A DNA stretch of 64,000 bases from Gemmobacter lutimaris (lineage in GTDB: Bacteria; Pseudomonadota; Alphaproteobacteria; Rhodobacterales; Rhodobacteraceae), in assembly GCF_003570715.1 (NCBI RefSeq), contig NZ_QXXQ01000016.1, positions 23,209-87,208 on the forward strand. Direction: 5' to 3'. Made by a program: the position numbers and the translations under genes. The notes beneath the pieces are model-generated. The model was not told the DNA's origin, searched no databases, and saw only the letters and a list, made by a program, of their open reading frames with translations. Below, piece by piece: positions 44,448-54,234 of this stretch; the first letter of the stretch is position 1, and every line of letters starts with the position of its first letter.

Positions 44448-45071
44448 ATGATCTCTGGTTTTGGCTGGGCCGCGCTGGCCCTTCTGTTTGGCTATCTGGC
44501 GCTGTTCTTCTGGGGTAGCGCGGTTGCGGCCCAAGCCGCAGGTCGGTCCGTCTGGCTGTTTGCGCGGGCCAAAGGGCGTGACCAGCTTGCCTCCATCGGG
44601 TTCCGCGCGGCCTTTGCACTCGCCTTCTTCGGGCCGCTTCTCTGGCTGGCCGTGCCTGTGCTGCACAAGGTCGATCCGCTCTGGACGGAAGGAAATGCCA
44701 TAGCACTGGGCCTGATCGGCATCTTCATCGCGGGTCTTGGCGCGATGGTGGCTTTTGCGGCGCAAATGTCGATGGGCTCCTCTTGGCGCGTCGGTGTGGT
44801 GGGCGGCGAGACCGGCGATCTCGTCTCGGGCGGGCTCTACCGGTTCAGCCGCAACCCGACATTTGTCGGACAGGCTGCCTTGCTTACCGGAGTTGCCCTC
44901 ACAGTGCCTTCCGTCCCGACCGTCCTGGCGCCAATCCTGTTTCTTTGGTCCGCCAGCACACAGATCCGGTCCGAAGAGGCTGCGCTGCGCGCGTCCCTCG
45001 GGCCAGACTATGACCGCTATACAGCGTCGGTTCCGCGCTGGATGGGCTTCAATCGCCGGGAATTGCCATGA
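44448..45071 (+). CDS. isoprenylcysteine carboxyl methyltransferase (ICMT/PEMT-like) family membrane protein
   Basis: A 207-residue protein with about five spans and the C-terminal SAM-binding signature LVSGGLYRFSRNPTFVGQAA followed by ...RSEEAALRASLGPDYDRY. Bacterial members often adjoin metal-pump genes; substrates are unknown, perhaps lipids. It begins 4 bp after the ATPase gene and its stop overlaps the lspA start. Confidence 0.85.
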   Translation: MISGFGWAALALLFGYLALFFWGSAVAAQAAGRSVWLFARAKGRDQLASIGFRAAFALAFFGPLLWLAVPVLHKVDPLWTEGNAIALGLIGIFIAGLGAMVAFAAQMSMGSSWRVGVVGGETGDLVSGGLYRFSRNPTFVGQAALLTGVALTVPSVPTVLAPILFLWSASTQIRSEEAALRASLGPDYDRYTASVPRWMGFNRRELP

Positions 45072-45553
45072 GCGCGCGACTTACGCTCGTCCTGATCGCG
45101 GCAACCATACTGGCCGATCAACTGACTAAGGCCGCAGCCTTGGTACATCTGACAGTCGGCGAGCCAGTTGCCATTGTTCCTGGCGTCAATCTGGGGCTTG
45201 GGTTCAACGAAGGATCGAGCTTCGGCATGCTGTCCGGTGTCATGGCAGGAAGGCCCTTGCTGATGGCCGCCCTGACCGGAGCCTTGACCCGGATCTTTGC
45301 CGCCATGGCATTCCGCACTCGCGCGCCACTCGAACGCGCAGGATTTGCTTTCGTCACGGGCGGGGCACTCGGCAACATCGTTGACCGGCTGAGGCAAGGC
45401 GCGGTGACCGACTTCCTTGACCTCTATTGGCGCGACTGGCACTGGCCGACGTTCAACGTCGCGGATATCGCCATCACGGTTGGTGCGGCATGCATAATCG
45501 CAGCCTCCGTTCCCGCCTGCCGGCGCAAGGAGACTGCTCATGACCAACGCTGA
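45068..45553 (+). CDS. lspA: lipoprotein signal peptidase, metal-island copy B
   Basis: A 161-residue signal peptidase II with Asp106 (GNIVDRLRQG) and Asp133 (FNVADIAI) at the same positions as copy A, though the sequences are clearly different (NEGSSFGML for NHGVSFSLL). It overlaps the genes on both sides, showing that it is part of the ATPase operon and not a free-standing housekeeping gene. Confidence 0.9.
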   Translation: MSARLTLVLIAATILADQLTKAAALVHLTVGEPVAIVPGVNLGLGFNEGSSFGMLSGVMAGRPLLMAALTGALTRIFAAMAFRTRAPLERAGFAFVTGGALGNIVDRLRQGAVTDFLDLYWRDWHWPTFNVADIAITVGAACIIAASVPACRRKETAHDQR

Positions 45554-45977
45554 ATCTTCGCAATTGTCGCGTGACGACCTTCTGCTTGCGTCGGCATTCC
45601 TGACTGCGCTCACAGCAACGCTTGCAGGACTCTTCATCGGCGAGGTGCTGGGGCAGATGCCTTGCACCCTATGCTGGTATCAGCGCATCGCGATGTTCCC
45701 ACTGGTGCCGATCCTTGGCATAGCGCTGTGGCGCGGAGACGGCACGGCGCGTCTTTATGCCCTGCCGCTCGTAGTTGCAGGCTTGGCCCTGGCAGGCTGG
45801 CATTCCGGGCTCACCATCGGACTGATCCCGGAAGCGGTTGCCCCTTGCACACAGGACGGCCCGTCCTGCTCGGGTCCTGCACAGATCATTCTGGGCATCC
45901 CCATCCCCTACCTGTCGCTGGCAGCCTTTGCCGCGATCCTCGTCTGTCTCATCCTGCCGAAAGGAAGCCGTGCATGA
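45540..45977 (+). CDS. dsbB: DsbB-type disulfide oxidoreductase
   Basis: A 145-residue four-span inner-membrane protein. First Cys pair in MPCTLCWYQRIAM and a second pair in APCTQDGPSC in the second periplasmic loop, as needed to reoxidise DsbA and pass electrons to quinone. It overlaps lspA upstream and dsbA downstream. Confidence 0.9.
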   Translation: MTNAESSQLSRDDLLLASAFLTALTATLAGLFIGEVLGQMPCTLCWYQRIAMFPLVPILGIALWRGDGTARLYALPLVVAGLALAGWHSGLTIGLIPEAVAPCTQDGPSCSGPAQIILGIPIPYLSLAAFAAILVCLILPKGSRA

Positions 45978-46633
45978 ACCGCCGCACTTTGTTGATCGGG
46001 GCCTCAGCCCTCGGGCTTGCCGCCTTCGGGGGCGGAGCCTTTTTCCTGAACCGCGAGCGTCAGGCCGAAGCCGAAGCGGTCGCCGCCGCGACCCCGGCCG
46101 TGGACCCGGCTCTCCTTGTCCGCCCCCACTCTCCCAGCTTTGGCCCGGAAGATGCGCCGGTCACCCTGGTCGAATTCTTCGACCCCTCCTGCGAGGCCTG
46201 CCGCGCTTACCATCCGGTCGTCGAAGAAATCCGACGCATGTTTCCGGATCAGGTCAGAATCGTGTTTCGCTATACTCTCTTCCACGAGGGCTCAGACGAA
46301 GCGGCACGCATCCTCGAGGCCGCGCGGATGCAGAATAAATTCGAACCGGTGCTCGACGCGCTCTTTGAGGAACAACCCGGCTGGGCCGTCCACGGATCGC
46401 CGGAAATGGACGTCGCATGGGAAATTGCCGCCAATGCAGGTCTCGATGTGGAACGTGCCGAAACCGACAAGCTGTTCCCGGGGATTACCGGCACCCTCAA
46501 TCAGGACATGGCGGACGTCGAAGCTCTTGGCATTCGACAGACACCCACGTTTTTCTTGAATGGCAAGCGACTGGAGAATTTCAGCGCCGAAAGCCTGATA
46601 GCCGACGTCCGGTTCGCGGTTGAGAATGCCTGA
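45974..46633 (+). CDS. DsbA-family periplasmic thiol oxidase
   Basis: A 219-residue thioredoxin-fold protein with an N-terminal signal anchor (LLIGASALGLAAFGGGAFF) and active site Cys73-Glu-Ala-Cys76 (FDPSCEACRAYHP), with cis-Pro segment RQTPTFFLNG. It introduces disulfides in exported proteins and is recycled by the DsbB encoded just before it. Last gene of the ATPase operon. Confidence 0.9.
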   Translation: MNRRTLLIGASALGLAAFGGGAFFLNRERQAEAEAVAAATPAVDPALLVRPHSPSFGPEDAPVTLVEFFDPSCEACRAYHPVVEEIRRMFPDQVRIVFRYTLFHEGSDEAARILEAARMQNKFEPVLDALFEEQPGWAVHGSPEMDVAWEIAANAGLDVERAETDKLFPGITGTLNQDMADVEALGIRQTPTFFLNGKRLENFSAESLIADVRFAVENA

Positions 46634-46657
46634 CGGGGGCGTTCAGGAGCTGCGCGA

Positions 46658-47134
46658 TCAGGACTTGCTGGCGTAGGCGGCAAAGAGAGCGAGCGTCCGT
46701 TCGCTGACGTGATGTTCGATGCCCTCGGCGTCGCGCTCGGCCGTCTCGGCGTCCAGTCCGAGACTGAGCAGGAAACGCAGCACGATCTCATGCCGACGGC
46801 GGCATTCCCGGGCGAGAGCGCGGCCCTCATCCGTCAGAAAGACCGAGCGATACTTTGCGCGGGTGATCAGGCCCTCGCGGGCCAGACGGTCCAATGCTTT
46901 TGTCACAGTGGGCGGTCTCACGCCAAGGCGCGCGGCGATCTCCACCGGGCGGGCTTCACCATGGTCGTGGATCAGTTCTGCGATCAGTTCGACATAGTCC
47001 TCGGCCAGTTCGCGGCTGCGCGCATCCCGGACGCCCTGAAACGCCTCGGCGCGCAGGTCTGCGGGGCGGCCATCGTTCGCGGACGGTGTCGGAGTTGCAA
47101 GATCACGCTGTGTCATAAGCTTAGTGTCGCACAT
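46658..47134 (-). CDS. mntR: manganese-responsive regulator MntR
   Basis: A 158-residue DtxR-family protein: DYVELIAELIHDHGEARPVE, winged helix IAARLGVRPPTVTKALDRLA, and the metal-binding/dimer segment RDAEGIEHHVSERT. It closely follows E. coli MntR in layout. Mn(II) binding lets it repress the Mn importer mntH, which lies divergently across the intergenic dyad. The ATG at 47134 is used; another in-frame ATG at 47116 is possible, and neither has a strong ribosome site. Confidence 0.92.
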   Translation of the reverse strand: MCDTKLMTQRDLATPTPSANDGRPADLRAEAFQGVRDARSRELAEDYVELIAELIHDHGEARPVEIAARLGVRPPTVTKALDRLAREGLITRAKYRSVFLTDEGRALARECRRRHEIVLRFLLSLGLDAETAERDAEGIEHHVSERTLALFAAYASKS

Positions 47135-47167
47135 GGAGGATTGACAAGTAAAGTCGCACCTCTGATT

Positions 47168-47183
47168 GTTAGCATTGTCTAAC
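47168..47183. promoter_or_regulatory. MntR box between mntR and mntH
   Basis: GTTAGCATTGTCTAAC: 5-bp inverted arms around six bases, close to the known MntR/Mur-type Mn boxes of alphaproteobacteria, lying 53 bp before the mntH ATG. Confidence 0.7.
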
Positions 47184-47236
47184 TTTATGCGCCAAGACTT
47201 TGGCGCGCTATCTCCGACTATAGAAAGACAAGTCCT

Positions 47237-48562
47237 ATGCCCGCAAACGCCTGGCGTCGGGAGCGTGAGACGCCGTCGCTGTCCGAGGTCTTCCGCAGCA
47301 TCGCGGTCGGCAATGGTGGCACCAGCCGGTTTCGTCGGTTTCTTGCATTCATCGGCCCCGGATACCTCGTTGCCGTAGGCTACATGGATCCCGGCAACTG
47401 GGCCACGTCACTCGCAGGCGGGGCAGCGTTCGGCTACACGCTCTTGTTCGTGGCGCTCTTGTCGAACATCATGGCGATCCTGCTGCAATCGCTGTGCGCC
47501 AGGCTGGCAGTCGCCTCGGGGCGTGATCTGGCGCAGGCCTGCCGCGATGCTTTCCCGAAATGGATGTCGGTGCCGCTTTGGCTGCTGGCTGAAGGCGCCA
47601 TCATCGCCACAGACTTGGCCGAAGTGATCGGCACCGCCATCGGCCTTAACCTTCTGTTCGGCATCCCGCTGGAAATCGGCATCTTCATCACCGCCGCTGA
47701 CGTCTTCCTGATCCTGTGGTTGCAGAACAAGGGCTTCCGCTGGATTGAGGCGTTGATCATCTCGCTCATGGCGCTGATTGCTGCCTGTTTTGTCGTGCTG
47801 ATCGCCCAGGCCGACCCGGTCTGGGGTGAGGTCATCGCCGGGTTTGCCCCAAGTCGCGAGATTTTCAACAATCCGACCATGCTGTTTCTGGCGCTCGGGA
47901 TCATCGGCGCGACCGTCATGCCCCACAACCTTTACCTGCACTCGGGCATCGTGCAGACCCGCGCCTTCGGTCTCGATCTGCCCGCCAAGCGCGAGGCGCT
48001 GCGGCTGGCGACATGGGACAGCACCATCGCGCTGATGTTCGCGCTGACGATCAACGCCTCGATCCTGATCCTGGCAGCCGCCACGTTCTATACAGTTGGT
48101 CAGAATGATGTGGCCGAGATCGACAAGGCGCATCTCCTTCTCGAACCACTGCTGGGGTCGTCCCTGGCACCGATCTTGTTTGGCGTGGCGTTGCTCTGCG
48201 CGGGCCTCAATTCCACTGTCACCGCAACCATGGCAGGGCAGATTGTCATGGAAGGGTTCATCAACCTGCGCATCGCCCCCTGGGCACGGCGCTTGATCAC
48301 GCGGTGCCTTGCCATTGTGCCGGCCATCTTCGTGATCCTGATCTACGGCAGCGAAGGCGTCGGGCAGCTCTTGATCCTCAGCCAGGTCGTGCTGTCGTTC
48401 CAGCTTCCCTTCGCCATCGTTCCCTTGGTGATGTTCACCGCCAGTCGCGCCAAGATGGGCGAACTCGTAGCACCCCGCTGGCTGACCGGCCTCTGTTGGC
48501 TGATTGCGGCCTTGATCATCGTGCTGAACGTGAACCTGCTGTCGACCGTTCTTCTGGGCTGA
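47237..48562 (+). CDS. mntH: Nramp family manganese transporter MntH
   Basis: Proton-coupled Mn(II) importer, 441 residues, eleven spans. The metal-site motifs DPGNW (TM1) and MPHNLYLHS (TM6) are both present with [20 protein letters not shown] downstream. Import is repressed by MntR when Mn is sufficient. Within an island of exporters this importer may restore Mn under copper or oxidative stress. Confidence 0.94.
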   Translation: MPANAWRRERETPSLSEVFRSIAVGNGGTSRFRRFLAFIGPGYLVAVGYMDPGNWATSLAGGAAFGYTLLFVALLSNIMAILLQSLCARLAVASGRDLAQACRDAFPKWMSVPLWLLAEGAIIATDLAEVIGTAIGLNLLFGIPLEIGIFITAADVFLILWLQNKGFRWIEALIISLMALIAACFVVLIAQADPVWGEVIAGFAPSREIFNNPTMLFLALGIIGATVMPHNLYLHSGIVQTRAFGLDLPAKREALRLATWDSTIALMFALTINASILILAAATFYTVGQNDVAEIDKAHLLLEPLLGSSLAPILFGVALLCAGLNSTVTATMAGQIVMEGFINLRIAPWARRLITRCLAIVPAIFVILIYGSEGVGQLLILSQVVLSFQLPFAIVPLVMFTASRAKMGELVAPRWLTGLCWLIAALIIVLNVNLLSTVLLG

Positions 48563-48565
48563 CAG

Positions 48566-48581
48566 TTCACCCTTCGGTGAA
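48566..48581 (+). terminator. weak hairpin after mntH
   Basis: TTCACC-CTTC-GGTGAA four bases after the stop; 6-bp stem without a clear T-run, so only a possible terminator. Confidence 0.35.
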
Positions 48582-48652
48582 GGTGTGATTTCCGGCTTGT
48601 AGCTCAAGCTACTGGAGGGTTTAGACACCGAGAATTGCGGAGTGGGCGGCGG

Positions 48653-49246
48653 ATGCGTTTGACAAGACTGCAGAAAATCCTCTGGGCGGCGGCGGGCGTC
48701 GCCGCACTTGCCTATGGGGCGTTAATGGTTTTCTCGGACCGTGCGCCGGTCTCCGTGGCGGAAGCGGCCTTTCGGCCGACCTTTTCGCTGCCAGATGCAG
48801 AGGGGCGGCTGCGTACCCCGGCAGATTTCGCGGGCAAGCATCTGTTGGTGTTCTTTGGGTTCACCAACTGCCCCGATGTCTGCCCAACGACGCTGGCTGA
48901 AGTCGCTCAAGTCATGGATGATCTTGGCGAGGAGGCCGAAAACGTCCAGCCGCTGTTCATTTCCGTCGATCCGGAGCGGGACCGCAGGCTTGGTCTGGCC
49001 GCGTTTACCGCAGCCTTCCACCCAACGATCCTGGCGCTTGCCGGGGACACAGAGCAGACTCGCGCGGCGGCAGAGAGCTTCAAGATATTTTTCGAACGCC
49101 AGGACGATGCCGCAGCGCCGGATGGCTATATGATGTCCCACAGCCCTGCGCTCTACCTGATCGGGCCGGACGGGGATTGGCTGCGCCAATTCACCTACGG
49201 CACGCCCGCCGCCGACATTCTTGCCGACCTGCAACCCAGATTGTGA
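48653..49246 (+). CDS. SCO1/SenC family copper chaperone, copy 1
   Basis: A 197-residue membrane-anchored thioredoxin-fold protein: N-terminal span (ILWAAAGVAALAYGALMV), copper site CPDVC in FTNCPDVCPTTLAEV, and the conserved His in MMSHSPALYLI. It loads or reduces the CuA site of cytochrome oxidases or handles periplasmic copper. Start ATG at 48653 is preferred to a TTG six codons earlier. First of a four-gene operon. Confidence 0.9.
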   Translation: MRLTRLQKILWAAAGVAALAYGALMVFSDRAPVSVAEAAFRPTFSLPDAEGRLRTPADFAGKHLLVFFGFTNCPDVCPTTLAEVAQVMDDLGEEAENVQPLFISVDPERDRRLGLAAFTAAFHPTILALAGDTEQTRAAAESFKIFFERQDDAAAPDGYMMSHSPALYLIGPDGDWLRQFTYGTPAADILADLQPRL

Positions 49247-49252
49247 GACCCC

Positions 49253-49726
49253 ATGAAGCGCGTGATCCTTGCAACCCTCGTAGTCTTCGCGGCGATGCCC
49301 GCCCTGGCATGCGAAACTGTACGCGTCGGCGATATCGAGGTTGAACACGCCTGGTCCCGCGCCACGATTGGTGCGGATCGACCCGGCGTCGTCTACCTGA
49401 GCATTCGCAATACCGGCAGCACTGATGATGCGCTCATCGGGGTGGCGACGCCCATTGCCGGGATGCCGATGCTGCATGAAACCGTTGTGAGCGATGGCAT
49501 CGCCTCGATGCCGCATACCATGTCGATGCCCGTGCCTGCGGGCCAGACGGCGGCGCTGGCACCCGGTGGGTTTCACGGCATGCTTATGGGGTTGACGCAG
49601 GCGTTGAAGAAGGGAGATTCCTTTCCGCTGACCCTGACGTTCGAGACCGCAGGCGACGTGACGGTGACCGTTGAAGTGTTGGGCATGGGGGCCAAGGAGG
49701 CTGAGTGCCCTAACGCGCAACCGTGA
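49253..49726 (+). CDS. periplasmic copper chaperone PCu(A)C
   Basis: A 157-residue DUF461 protein with signal peptide ending ALAC. The copper ligands match the HX10MX21HXM pattern: HETVVSDGIASMPHTM then GGFHGMLMGL. It delivers Cu(I) to CuA or to Sco, which is encoded on both sides. Its stop overlaps the start of the second SCO gene. Confidence 0.9.
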   Translation: MKRVILATLVVFAAMPALACETVRVGDIEVEHAWSRATIGADRPGVVYLSIRNTGSTDDALIGVATPIAGMPMLHETVVSDGIASMPHTMSMPVPAGQTAALAPGGFHGMLMGLTQALKKGDSFPLTLTFETAGDVTVTVEVLGMGAKEAECPNAQP

Positions 49727-50322
49727 ACCGGCGCCAGGTCCTGACAGGGGCGTCATTGGCCGTTGGGGCGGCGGGCTTCATGCTGACTCTCGGCTGGTGG
49801 CGCTCCGGGGGGCAACCAATGACGGGACGAGATCTGCTGCCAATCCCAATCAGGGACATGTCCTTCAGGCTGACGGATCACAACGGTCAGCCCTTTGCAC
49901 CTTCACAGTGGCTTGGCCGTCCGACGATGGTGTTTTTCGGGTTCACCTTCTGTCCCGACGTCTGCCCGACCACCCTGTCCGACATCTCGGACTGGCTGGC
50001 CGACCTTGGTCCAGAGGCTGACCGGCTGAACGTGGCCCTGATTTCTGTCGATCCCGAACGCGATACGCCCACCATTCTGGCCGAATATCTGTCGAACTTC
50101 GATCCGCGCATCGTTGGGCTGACAGGTCGGCTGACCGGGCTCGAAAAGGCCGCCGCTGACTTCCGGGCGACATTTGAGAAACTACCGCGAGACGGCGACT
50201 ACACGATGAACCACACGGCCGGTGTCTTTCTCTTTGCCGCTGACGGCCAATTCACGTCGATCATCGACTTTCATGAAGACCGCCGGTTCGCCATCCCGAA
50301 AATCCGCCGCATCCTGACCTGA
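49723..50322 (+). CDS. SCO1/SenC family copper chaperone, copy 2
   Basis: A 199-residue SCO protein with a twin-Arg-like start (NRRQVLTGASLAVG), CPDVC in FGFTFCPDVCPTTLSD and the His in NHTAGVFLF. GTG start at 49723 coupled to the PCuAC gene. It differs clearly from copy 1, so the two flank PCuAC without being recent duplicates. Confidence 0.9.
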   Translation: MNRRQVLTGASLAVGAAGFMLTLGWWRSGGQPMTGRDLLPIPIRDMSFRLTDHNGQPFAPSQWLGRPTMVFFGFTFCPDVCPTTLSDISDWLADLGPEADRLNVALISVDPERDTPTILAEYLSNFDPRIVGLTGRLTGLEKAAADFRATFEKLPRDGDYTMNHTAGVFLFAADGQFTSIIDFHEDRRFAIPKIRRILT

Positions 50323-50339
50323 AGACCTGGAGCTTTCAC

Positions 50340-50810
50340 ATGCCGCAACTGAGCCGTCGAAACCTTCTCATATCGACCGCGTCGCTCGGTCTGGTCTCGG
50401 CCTTGCCGCTTCACGCCGAAACCCTGCCGCCGATCCACGTCGCCAAGGGCGCGGGCTGTGAGTGCTGCTCGGCTTGGGTGGAACACCTTCGCTCGGAAGG
50501 GTTCACCGTCAACGAGGAAGAACTCTACGGAATGCTGCTGATCAACTACAAACTCGACAACGGCATTCCGCAGCGCATGACCTCGTGCCACACCGGCAAG
50601 ATCGACGGTTACATGATCGAGGGTCATGTTCCAGCGGCTGACATCCGCCGCCTGCTGGAGGATCGCCCGGATGCCATCGGCCTTGTGGTGCCCGGCATGC
50701 CATATGGCTCTCCGGGCATGGGGGATGAGACTGACCGCGATGCTTATGAGGTTTTCCTGATCGCGCGCGACGGGACGACCTCGGTATTCACGTCTTATCC
50801 CGAAGCTTGA
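50340..50810 (+). CDS. DUF411 periplasmic metal-binding protein, copy 1
   Basis: A 156-residue protein with signal segment (LLISTASLGLVSALPLHA). Core motifs: KGAGCECCSAWVEHL, TSCHTGKIDGYMIEGHVPAA and VPGMPYGSPGMG, all typical of DUF411, which is linked with copper and silver resistance. Cys pairs and Met residues likely bind Cu(I). It ends the SCO-PCuAC-SCO operon; copy 2 is at 54750. Confidence 0.88.
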   Translation: MPQLSRRNLLISTASLGLVSALPLHAETLPPIHVAKGAGCECCSAWVEHLRSEGFTVNEEELYGMLLINYKLDNGIPQRMTSCHTGKIDGYMIEGHVPAADIRRLLEDRPDAIGLVVPGMPYGSPGMGDETDRDAYEVFLIARDGTTSVFTSYPEA

Positions 50811-50958
50811 ATGCTTTCCGGGCGAGTGGGCGGGACCGACCGGAGGCTCTCATCCTAGTTGCTCGACCAGTCAGCGGCGAGCATGCCGAACCGGCGTCCG
50901 CTTCAGGATGCGAGCAAGGGCAGAGGGCCATGGAAGACAGCCCTCTGCGCTCAATCCC

Positions 50959-51378
50959 TTACTGACCGCGTGCGGCCAGCCAGGCTTTCATCTGTGCAAT
51001 CTCGCGCTCTTGGGCCGCGATGACCTCCTCGGCCAGGGCGCGCACTTCGGGGTCGGTGCCATGTTCCAGTGCCACACGCGCCATTGCGACGGCGGCTTCG
51101 TGATGCGGGATCATCCCCACCATGAAATCCACGTCCGGATTGCCGGTATAGGGCACCATCATATCTGCCATCATCTTGTCCATGGCGTCGGCATAGGCGT
51201 TCGTGGCCGGGTCATTGGCAAACTCGGGCGGGATCAGCGTAGAATGGTCCATCATGGCCATGCCTTCCATCGATCCGCCGGCCATGTTGCCGTGGTCCAT
51301 GCCTTCCATCTGGGCAAAGGCAATGCCTCCTGCGACAACGAGGCTGGCAGCGGTCAGGGCAAGAACGGTCTTTTTCAT
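50959..51378 (-). CDS. DUF305 Met/His-rich periplasmic protein (CopM-like)
   Basis: A 139-residue secreted protein: signal segment [16 protein letters not shown], then a Met/His-rich stretch ([20 protein letters not shown]) and the helical DUF305 core with [15 protein letters not shown]. CopM of cyanobacteria is a known copper-binding member. It is 20 bp downstream of copZ on the same strand, so both probably answer to the CueR-type promoter at 51630. Confidence 0.88.
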   Translation of the reverse strand: MKKTVLALTAASLVVAGGIAFAQMEGMDHGNMAGGSMEGMAMMDHSTLIPPEFANDPATNAYADAMDKMMADMMVPYTGNPDVDFMVGMIPHHEAAVAMARVALEHGTDPEVRALAEEVIAAQEREIAQMKAWLAARGQ

Positions 51379-51398
51379 TTTCTTCTCCTTTGGGTCGG

Positions 51399-51587
51399 TT
51401 ACGCGGGTGCAAAGCCCGCTTCGGTCAAGGCGGCGACGATCCGGTCGCGCGGCGCAGTGGTGGTCACATCCACACGGCGGTTGGGCGGATCGGCCTGCAC
51501 GGTTGCGGTGGCGTCGACGCTCTGGATCGCCTTGGTCACACCCCGGGCACAGCCGCCGCAGGTCATTGTTTCAATATGGAACTGCAT
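51399..51587 (-). CDS. copZ: CopZ-type copper chaperone (HMA domain)
   Basis: A 62-residue single HMA domain with the Cu(I) site MTCGGC. It carries copper in the cytoplasm to the CopA pump, which lies divergently 160 bp away. Confidence 0.9.
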   Translation of the reverse strand: MQFHIETMTCGGCARGVTKAIQSVDATATVQADPPNRRVDVTTTAPRDRIVAALTEAGFAPA

Positions 51588-51629
51588 CGCATCCTCGTTG
51601 GGTTGAACTTCGATGCATAGGACATGGGG

Positions 51630-51646
51630 CTTCCAAGCGTTGGAAG
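51630..51646 (-). promoter_or_regulatory. CueR-type operator for copZ-DUF305
   Basis: CTTCCAAGCGTTGGAAG is a perfect 7-3-7 dyad. On the minus strand TTGACC overlaps its edge as a -35, giving the same layout as the copA promoter. Confidence 0.75.
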
Positions 51647-51677
51647 GTCAAGAGCACGTTTTTGTGTAATTTGACGC

Positions 51678-51708
51678 TTGACCTTCCAATGATGGGAAGG
51701 CCTATCTG
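51678..51708 (+). promoter_or_regulatory. CueR-type promoter of copA
   Basis: TTGACC (-35) and TATCTG (-10) lie 19 bp apart, spanning CCTTCC-N7-GGAAGG (51682-51700), nearly identical in design to the E. coli copA promoter. Confidence 0.82.
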
Positions 51709-51747
51709 TGAGTGCGACCCGACACTTTTCTGATCAGGACAGTCGCC

Positions 51748-54234
51748 ATGAACGCTCCCTTTACCCCACCGGCCCCCGTCACTTTGAGCCTGCCCGTCGA
51801 TGGCATGACCTGCGCCTCCTGCGTGGTACGGGTGGAACGCGCGCTGACGGCGGTGCCGGGCGTCACGTCCGCAACCGTCAATTTGGCAACGGAACGGGCG
51901 GAAGTTTTGTCAGCGGCGCCGATTGACCGCGCGGCTCTGGTCGCGGCGGTGGACCGGGTGGGCTATACCGTGCCTTCGCAGACTGTGGATATTGCCATCG
52001 AAGGCATGACCTGTGCCTCTTGTGTGGCGCGGGTAGAACGGGCCCTGACCGCAGTGCCGGGCGTTCAGTCGGCCAACGTCAATCTGGCCACCGAACGGGC
52101 TACCGTGACCGGGACGGCAGACGCCGCTCTGTTGCAAAATGCGGTCGAGACGGTCGGTTATGGCGCGCGGCTGGTTCAAGCCTCGGCCGCGGGCGATGCC
52201 GAAGGCGCGGCGCGCAAGGAGGTGGAGGAGGCCGTGTTGCGCCGCGACCTGATGATTGCGGCAATGCTGAGCCTGCCCGTCTTCGCGCTGGAAATGGGCT
52301 CGCATCTTTTTGCTCCCATCCACCACCTGATCATGACCACCATCGGGATGCAGACAAGCTGGGTCCTGCAGTTCGTGCTGACCTCGCTGGTCCTGCTGGG
52401 GCCGGGGCGGCGTTTTCATCTCAAGGGCTATCCCGCGCTGTGGCGGCTTGCCCCCGACATGAACAGTCTTGTCGCAGTGGGCACAACGGCGGCCTTTGCC
52501 TATTCGGTGGTGGCGACCTTCCTTCCAAGTCTGCTGCCGCCCGGGACGGTGAACGTCTATTTCGAAGCGGCGGCAGTCATCGTCACGCTGATCCTGCTGG
52601 GCCGGTTTCTGGAGGCGCAAGCCAAGGGCCGCACGTCGCAGGCGATCAGCCGATTGGTCGGCTTGCAGCCGCGCATGGCCCGTGTCCATCGGGGTGATAC
52701 GGTGGTCGAGGTGCCGATTGCCGAGGTGCGGACAGGCGATCTTCTGGACCTGCGTCCCGGCGAACGCGTGCCGGTCGATGGTGAAGTGACAGCGGGCGAC
52801 AGCTGGATTGACGAATCCATGATCACCGGCGAACCCGCCCCCGTCGCCAAGGCCGCAGGGGCTGCGGTCACCGGCGGCACGGTCAACCAGACCGGCGCGC
52901 TGACCTTCCGCGCGACGGCGGTGGGCGAGGCGACGATGCTGGCGCAGATCATCCGCATGGTCGAGGCCGCGCAGGGCGGCAAGTTGCCCATCCAGGGCCT
53001 CGTGGACCGGATCACCCTGTGGTTCGTGCCGGTGGTGATGGGGCTGGCCGCGCTGACCTTTGCCGTCTGGCTGATCCTTGGTCCCGATCCGGCGTTGACC
53101 TTTGGTCTGGTCAATGCTGTGGCGGTTCTGATCATCGCCTGCCCCTGCGCGATGGGGCTGGCGACGCCCACGTCGATCATGGTGGGCACCGGGCGGGGCG
53201 CGGAACTCGGCGTGCTTTTCCGCAAGGGCGAGGCGTTGCAGGCGCTGCAATCCGTCCGTGTCGTGGCACTCGACAAGACCGGAACGCTGACGGCGGGCAA
53301 GCCTGCGCTGACCGACTTGATCCTGGCCCCCGGGTTTGACCGGGCCGAGGTGCTCGCGTTGGTGGCCTCGGTCGAGGCCAGATCGGAACACCCCATTGCC
53401 CGCGCCATCGTGGCCGCAGCCGAAGCCGAGGGGGTGACCCTACCCGCCGTGACCGGCTTTGCCTCGGAAACTGGGTTCGGTGTGACCGCGACGGCGGGCG
53501 GAGTGCCGGTGCAGATTGGCGCGGACCGCTACATGGCCCGCTTGGGGCTGGACGTGACCCCATTTGCTGAAGGGGCCGCGCGAATGGGGACAGAGGGCAA
53601 GTCCCCGCTTTATGCGGCCATCGGCGGGCGGCTGGCTGCTATGATGGCCGTGGCTGATCCGATCAAGCCGACCACCCCGGAGGCTATCAGGGCCTTGCAC
53701 GATCTGGGCCTGAAGGTAGCGATGATCACTGGCGACAACGCCCGCACCGCGCAGGCCATCGCCCGCCAACTGGGCATTGATGCAGTCGTGGCCGAGGTCC
53801 TTCCGGGCGGCAAGGTCGAGGCAATCCAGCGGCTGCGCAGAGATCACGGTCCGCTGGCCTTCGTCGGAGACGGCATCAACGATGCTCCAGCTCTGGCCGA
53901 GGCGGATGTGGGCCTGGCCATCGGCACGGGCACCGATATTGCCATCGAGGCGGCGGATGTCGTGCTGATGTCGGGCCGGTTGACCGGCGTGCCCGATGCC
54001 ATCGCCCTCAGCCGGGCGACGATGGGCAATATCCGGCAGAACCTGTTCTGGGCCTTTGTCTATAACGCGGCCCTGATCCCGGTGGCGGCAGGGGCGCTTT
54101 ATCCAGCCTTTGGCATCCTTCTGTCGCCCGTCTTTGCGGCGGGGGCCATGGCCCTGTCCAGCGTGTTCGTGCTGGGCAATGCCCTGCGCCTGCGCCGCTT
54201 CCAGCCAACGCAAACCAACGGAGAAACGGCATGA
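51748..54234 (+). CDS. copA: Cu(I)-exporting P1B-type ATPase with two HMA domains
   Basis: An 828-residue inner-membrane pump. HMA1 GMTCASC (Cys22, Cys25) and HMA2 GMTCASC (Cys89, Cys92), eight spans, CPC at 465-467 ([15 protein letters not shown]), Asp509 of DKTGTLTAG, and [13 protein letters not shown]. The NP-x6-MxSS type C-terminal spans ([30 protein letters not shown]) fit Cu(I) specificity. Overlaps cueR by four bases. Confidence 0.94.
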   Translation: MNAPFTPPAPVTLSLPVDGMTCASCVVRVERALTAVPGVTSATVNLATERAEVLSAAPIDRAALVAAVDRVGYTVPSQTVDIAIEGMTCASCVARVERALTAVPGVQSANVNLATERATVTGTADAALLQNAVETVGYGARLVQASAAGDAEGAARKEVEEAVLRRDLMIAAMLSLPVFALEMGSHLFAPIHHLIMTTIGMQTSWVLQFVLTSLVLLGPGRRFHLKGYPALWRLAPDMNSLVAVGTTAAFAYSVVATFLPSLLPPGTVNVYFEAAAVIVTLILLGRFLEAQAKGRTSQAISRLVGLQPRMARVHRGDTVVEVPIAEVRTGDLLDLRPGERVPVDGEVTAGDSWIDESMITGEPAPVAKAAGAAVTGGTVNQTGALTFRATAVGEATMLAQIIRMVEAAQGGKLPIQGLVDRITLWFVPVVMGLAALTFAVWLILGPDPALTFGLVNAVAVLIIACPCAMGLATPTSIMVGTGRGAELGVLFRKGEALQALQSVRVVALDKTGTLTAGKPALTDLILAPGFDRAEVLALVASVEARSEHPIARAIVAAAEAEGVTLPAVTGFASETGFGVTATAGGVPVQIGADRYMARLGLDVTPFAEGAARMGTEGKSPLYAAIGGRLAAMMAVADPIKPTTPEAIRALHDLGLKVAMITGDNARTAQAIARQLGIDAVVAEVLPGGKVEAIQRLRRDHGPLAFVGDGINDAPALAEADVGLAIGTGTDIAIEAADVVLMSGRLTGVPDAIALSRATMGNIRQNLFWAFVYNAALIPVAAGALYPAFGILLSPVFAAGAMALSSVFVLGNALRLRRFQPTQTNGETA

